Source of the DNA: Gibbsiella quercinecans
Lineage (GTDB): Bacteria > Pseudomonadota > Gammaproteobacteria > Enterobacterales > Enterobacteriaceae
Assembly: GCF_002291425.1 (NCBI RefSeq)
Contig: NZ_CP014136.1
Location: 3,534,001 to 3,598,000 of the forward strand
DNA: 64,000 nt
Reading direction: 5' to 3'
In this document: positions 61,881-64,000 of the stretch, piece after piece
Layout of the letters: every line of letters starts with the position of its first letter
How positions within the stretch are numbered: position 1 is the stretch's first letter
The notes under the pieces: model-generated
Told to the model about the DNA's origin: nothing
Database searches by the model: none
What the model saw: only the letters and a program-made list of their open reading frames with translations
Program-made: the position numbers and the translations under genes

Positions 61881-61910
61881 AAAAAAGCAGCGCACATGCG
61901 CTGCTTTTTT
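61881..61910. terminator. bidirectional terminator after gcvP
   Basis: AAAAAAGCAGCGCA-CA-TGCGCTGCTTTTTT is a near-perfect palindrome with A and T runs, between the convergent gcvP and the HD-domain gene. Confidence 0.93.
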
Positions 61911-61923
61911 ATGGCGTAAACGC

Positions 61924-62532
61924 TTACTTCAACCAGCCTTTGCGCTGCGCTTCCTGCAGGTGTTGCAGCAGGTAGTGCCACAGTTCCGGATAGGTTTCGC
62001 CGATCATGGCGTTGCGCGCCACCACCTGTTCCAGGCTGATGTTATTTTCCACCCAGCTTTGGCCGCCATTGTGCAGGTTCATCAGCATCGGCATGGTGCG
62101 ATCCAGCACCAGCGCGAAGCGCGCATCGGGCGTTTCGTTATCTTCATATTCTTGCCATAAGGCGGTGAAATACTCACGCTGGGCTTCCGGCAAGATGCCG
62201 AACAAGCGGCGCGCCGCCGCGACTTCCTGATCGTGAATGGCCGCACGCGCCGCCAAATCGTAAACCAGCACGTCGCCGGCATCGATCTCGACGATATCGT
62301 GTAGCAACGCCATCTGGATCACGCGTTGGATATCCACGCCTTCACCGGCATAGGGCGCCATGCTCATTGCGGCGACGGCAAAGTGCCAGCTATGTTCGGC
62401 GGAGTTTTCATGACGCTGGCTATCAAGCACTTTGGTGCGGCGTTGGACGCCTTTCAGCTTGTCGATTTCCATCAAAAATGCAACGGTCTGGGTCATGGAG
62501 CCAAAATCTAACGCGGGTACAGCGGATGACAT
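61924..62532 (-). CDS. HD-domain hydrolase (HDDC2/YfbR-type nucleotidase-like)
   Basis: A 202-residue metal-dependent phosphohydrolase. The H...HD...D motif is visible as ENSAEHSWHFAV, then LLHDIVEIDAGD and the later LVLDRTMPMLMN. The profile fits the HDDC2-like group, relatives of 5'-deoxynucleotidase YfbR, but it is not YfbR itself. The substrate is probably a nucleoside monophosphate, by family only. The start at 62532 has a TGAGG site. The gene has no counterpart at this spot in E. coli K-12 as I recall it. Confidence 0.75.
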   Translation of the reverse strand: MSSAVPALDFGSMTQTVAFLMEIDKLKGVQRRTKVLDSQRHENSAEHSWHFAVAAMSMAPYAGEGVDIQRVIQMALLHDIVEIDAGDVLVYDLAARAAIHDQEVAAARRLFGILPEAQREYFTALWQEYEDNETPDARFALVLDRTMPMLMNLHNGGQSWVENNISLEQVVARNAMIGETYPELWHYLLQHLQEAQRKGWLK

Positions 62533-62723
62533 GAGCAACCTCAGGGTGGAGTTATGAAAGGTGAACCCGGGAATTGTAGACCACTGCCGCGGAGATTTCG
62601 ACGCTTGCGCGGGGATACATTTTTTCACCGTTTTATTTTTGGCTTACACGTGTACACTGGAATTATTCTCAGTTAAGCTGTTTGCGGCAATTTCGAACAG
62701 TTATTGGTGTGTCAGAGGTATCC

Positions 62724-63401
62724 ATGATGGAAAAAGCAGGTGTCGTAAAGGCCAGGGCAGAAAAGAATGTGGTTTCAGCCTATCCTTGGGCAGAGGAAAT
62801 TGCGAACAGCATCAGCCATGGCATTGGTTTTATCTTTGGTATCGTGGGGCTGGTGATGCTGCTGGTGCAGGCGGTGAACAGCGGCGCGGGCGTCACGGCC
62901 ATTACCAGCTACAGCCTGTATGGCGGCAGTATGATCCTGCTGTTTCTGGCTTCCACGTTGTATCACGCCATCCCACATCAGAAGGCCAAGCACTGGCTGA
63001 AGAAGTTTGATCACTGTGCCATTTACCTGCTGATTGCCGGTACCTATACGCCGTTCCTGCTGGTCGGGCTGGATTCCGCGCTGGCGCGGGGCCTGATGGT
63101 GGTTATCTGGAGCATTGCGCTGTTCGGTGTGATTTTCAAACTGGCGTTTGCCCACCGCTTTGAGGTGCTTTCGCTGGTCACCTATTTGACCATGGGCTGG
63201 CTCTCGTTGATCGTTATCTACCAGTTGGCAACCCGGCTGGAAGCCGGCGGCGTCACGCTGCTGGCGGTTGGCGGCGTGGTGTATACGCTGGGTGTGATTT
63301 TCTATGCGTCGAAGCGTATTCGTTTCGGCCACGCCATTTGGCACGGCTTTGTGCTGGGCGGCTGTTTTTGCCATTTCCTGGCGATTTATCTGTACGTCTA
63401 A
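62724..63401 (+). CDS. trhA: hemolysin III family (PAQR) membrane protein TrhA
   Basis: A 225-residue seven-transmembrane protein matching E. coli YqfA/TrhA. Zinc-site-type motifs are seen: [32 protein letters not shown] and [16 protein letters not shown]. In E. coli the family is linked to membrane energetics; hemolysis is not an established role. ATG 62724 has a GAGG site; ATG 62727 is equally possible. TACACGTGTA (62645-62654), a perfect 10-base palindrome, lies about 70 bases upstream. Confidence 0.9.
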   Translation: MMEKAGVVKARAEKNVVSAYPWAEEIANSISHGIGFIFGIVGLVMLLVQAVNSGAGVTAITSYSLYGGSMILLFLASTLYHAIPHQKAKHWLKKFDHCAIYLLIAGTYTPFLLVGLDSALARGLMVVIWSIALFGVIFKLAFAHRFEVLSLVTYLTMGWLSLIVIYQLATRLEAGGVTLLAVGGVVYTLGVIFYASKRIRFGHAIWHGFVLGGCFCHFLAIYLYV

Positions 63402-63442
63402 CCACCATTTCAGGGCCGCAGGCGCGCGGCCCTGCCTGATGA

Positions 63443-64000
63443 TTACTCTTCCACCAGTGAATACGGCAGTGGCTTGATGGCCAACTGGCTGCCGGCATCG
63501 TCGCGCACGCGCAAAACGCTGTCCGGCGCCAGATCGTTATTTAGCACGGCCTGCACCCACAGCGTGCCGTCGGCAAGCTTGCTGGCCGCTAGCACGGTGC
63601 CGGTACGGCGCCAGTTTTCACCCAGCTTCAATTCCAGATCTTCCGCCGCCGCCGGCGTGCGGCCCGCCTGGCCGGCCAGCCAGTATAACGCGCGTTTATT
63701 GGCGCCGCGGAATTTTGCGCGGGCGACCATTTCCTGCCCGGTGTAGCAGCCTTTGCTGAAGCTGATGCCGCCGGCCAGCGCCTGCAGGTTGGTGGCCTGC
63801 GGGATGAGCTGCTCGCAGTTTGGTGCGTCGATGATCGGGTAACCGGCTTCGATATCCAGCGTTAGCCATTGCTGGCTGTCATTCAGTTCGGCCTGCTCAT
63901 GCAGTTTGGCGACCAACTGCTCGGCGGTTGCCGCACGGGTGACCAACAAAAAGCGCTCGGCCGGCAATGCGAAGTGCAGCAGTGTGGTTTCGCCTTCCTG
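63443..64000 (-). CDS. ygfZ: tRNA-modifying/iron-sulfur protein YgfZ, 5' end outside window
   Basis: Folate-binding GcvT-like protein needed for some iron-sulfur enzymes and for MiaB-type tRNA thiolation. The window has the last 185 codons. The family signature KGCYTGQE is intact. In-frame codons continue to 64000 (reading [11 protein letters not shown]), so the start lies beyond the window; a TTG at 63967 is not the start. It is convergent with trhA, as in E. coli. Confidence 0.95.
   Translation of the reverse strand, partial: QEGETTLLHFALPAERFLLVTRAATAEQLVAKLHEQAELNDSQQWLTLDIEAGYPIIDAPNCEQLIPQATNLQALAGGISFSKGCYTGQEMVARAKFRGANKRALYWLAGQAGRTPAAAEDLELKLGENWRRTGTVLAASKLADGTLWVQAVLNNDLAPDSVLRVRDDAGSQLAIKPLPYSLVEE

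Noticed and set aside
60951-61895. 314-codon minus-strand frame opposite gcvP (and a 296-codon one at 59997-60887)
   Set aside because: Shadows of a high-GC gene; composition is antisense-like and no ribosome sites or homology are seen.

Overview
The window is a 64 kb piece of an enterobacterial chromosome. Nearly every protein reads as a close relative of an Escherichia coli K-12 protein. The GC-rich codon use, the gene content and an enterobacterial intergenic repeat between panD and panC point to Serratia or a near relative; this genus call is inference. Almost all of it is core genome. I see no prophage, integron, CRISPR array, rRNA or tRNA gene. The one structured RNA gene recognised is 6S RNA (ssrS).

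Left block, about 1-28100. This follows the E. coli 3-minute order: speD (cut by the window edge), speE, yacC, cueO, hpt, can, yadG-yadH, panD-panC-panB, folK, pcnB, gluQ, dksA, sfsA, thpR, hrpB, mrcB and fhuA-fhuC-fhuD-fhuB. It covers spermidine synthesis, copper tolerance, purine salvage, pantothenate synthesis, polyadenylation, tRNA modification, the stringent response, peptidoglycan synthesis and ferrichrome uptake. A qseBC two-component pair sits between panB and folK, where E. coli K-12 carries the yad fimbrial cluster. It has its own CTTAAG-N5-CTTAAG box.

Junction, about 28100-28970. An AT-richer patch holds a HipB-like antitoxin gene and a broken N-terminal fragment of hipA. It lies exactly where gene order jumps from the E. 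coli 3-minute region to the 65-66-minute region.

Right block, about 28970-64000. The order is metK, speA, speB, loiP (interrupted by one amber codon), tktA, dmlA/dmlR, a small ABM-domain protein, epd-pgk-fbaA, a DUF1345 protein, mscS, argO, yggE, argP, rpiA, serA, fau, ssrS, zapA, ygfB-pepP-ubiH-ubiI, gcvT-gcvH-gcvP, an HD-domain hydrolase, trhA and ygfZ (cut by the window edge). The genes cover polyamines, central carbon metabolism, serine/glycine/one-carbon metabolism and ubiquinone synthesis.

Functional links: speA, speB, metK, speD and speE together make putrescine and spermidine, and metK supplies the S-adenosylmethionine that SpeD decarboxylates. serA, gcvTHP and fau all feed the folate one-carbon pool. 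ArgP is the usual activator of argO, two genes away. Readable regulatory sites include a CueR-type promoter with a 19-bp spacer (cueO), a Fur box (fhuA), met boxes (metK), a QseB/PmrA-type box (qseB), CRP-like sites (epd region, serA) and GcvA-type CTAAT motifs (gcvT). Several starts are non-ATG and informative: ATT for pcnB, TTG for speD, GTG for hrpB and yggE.
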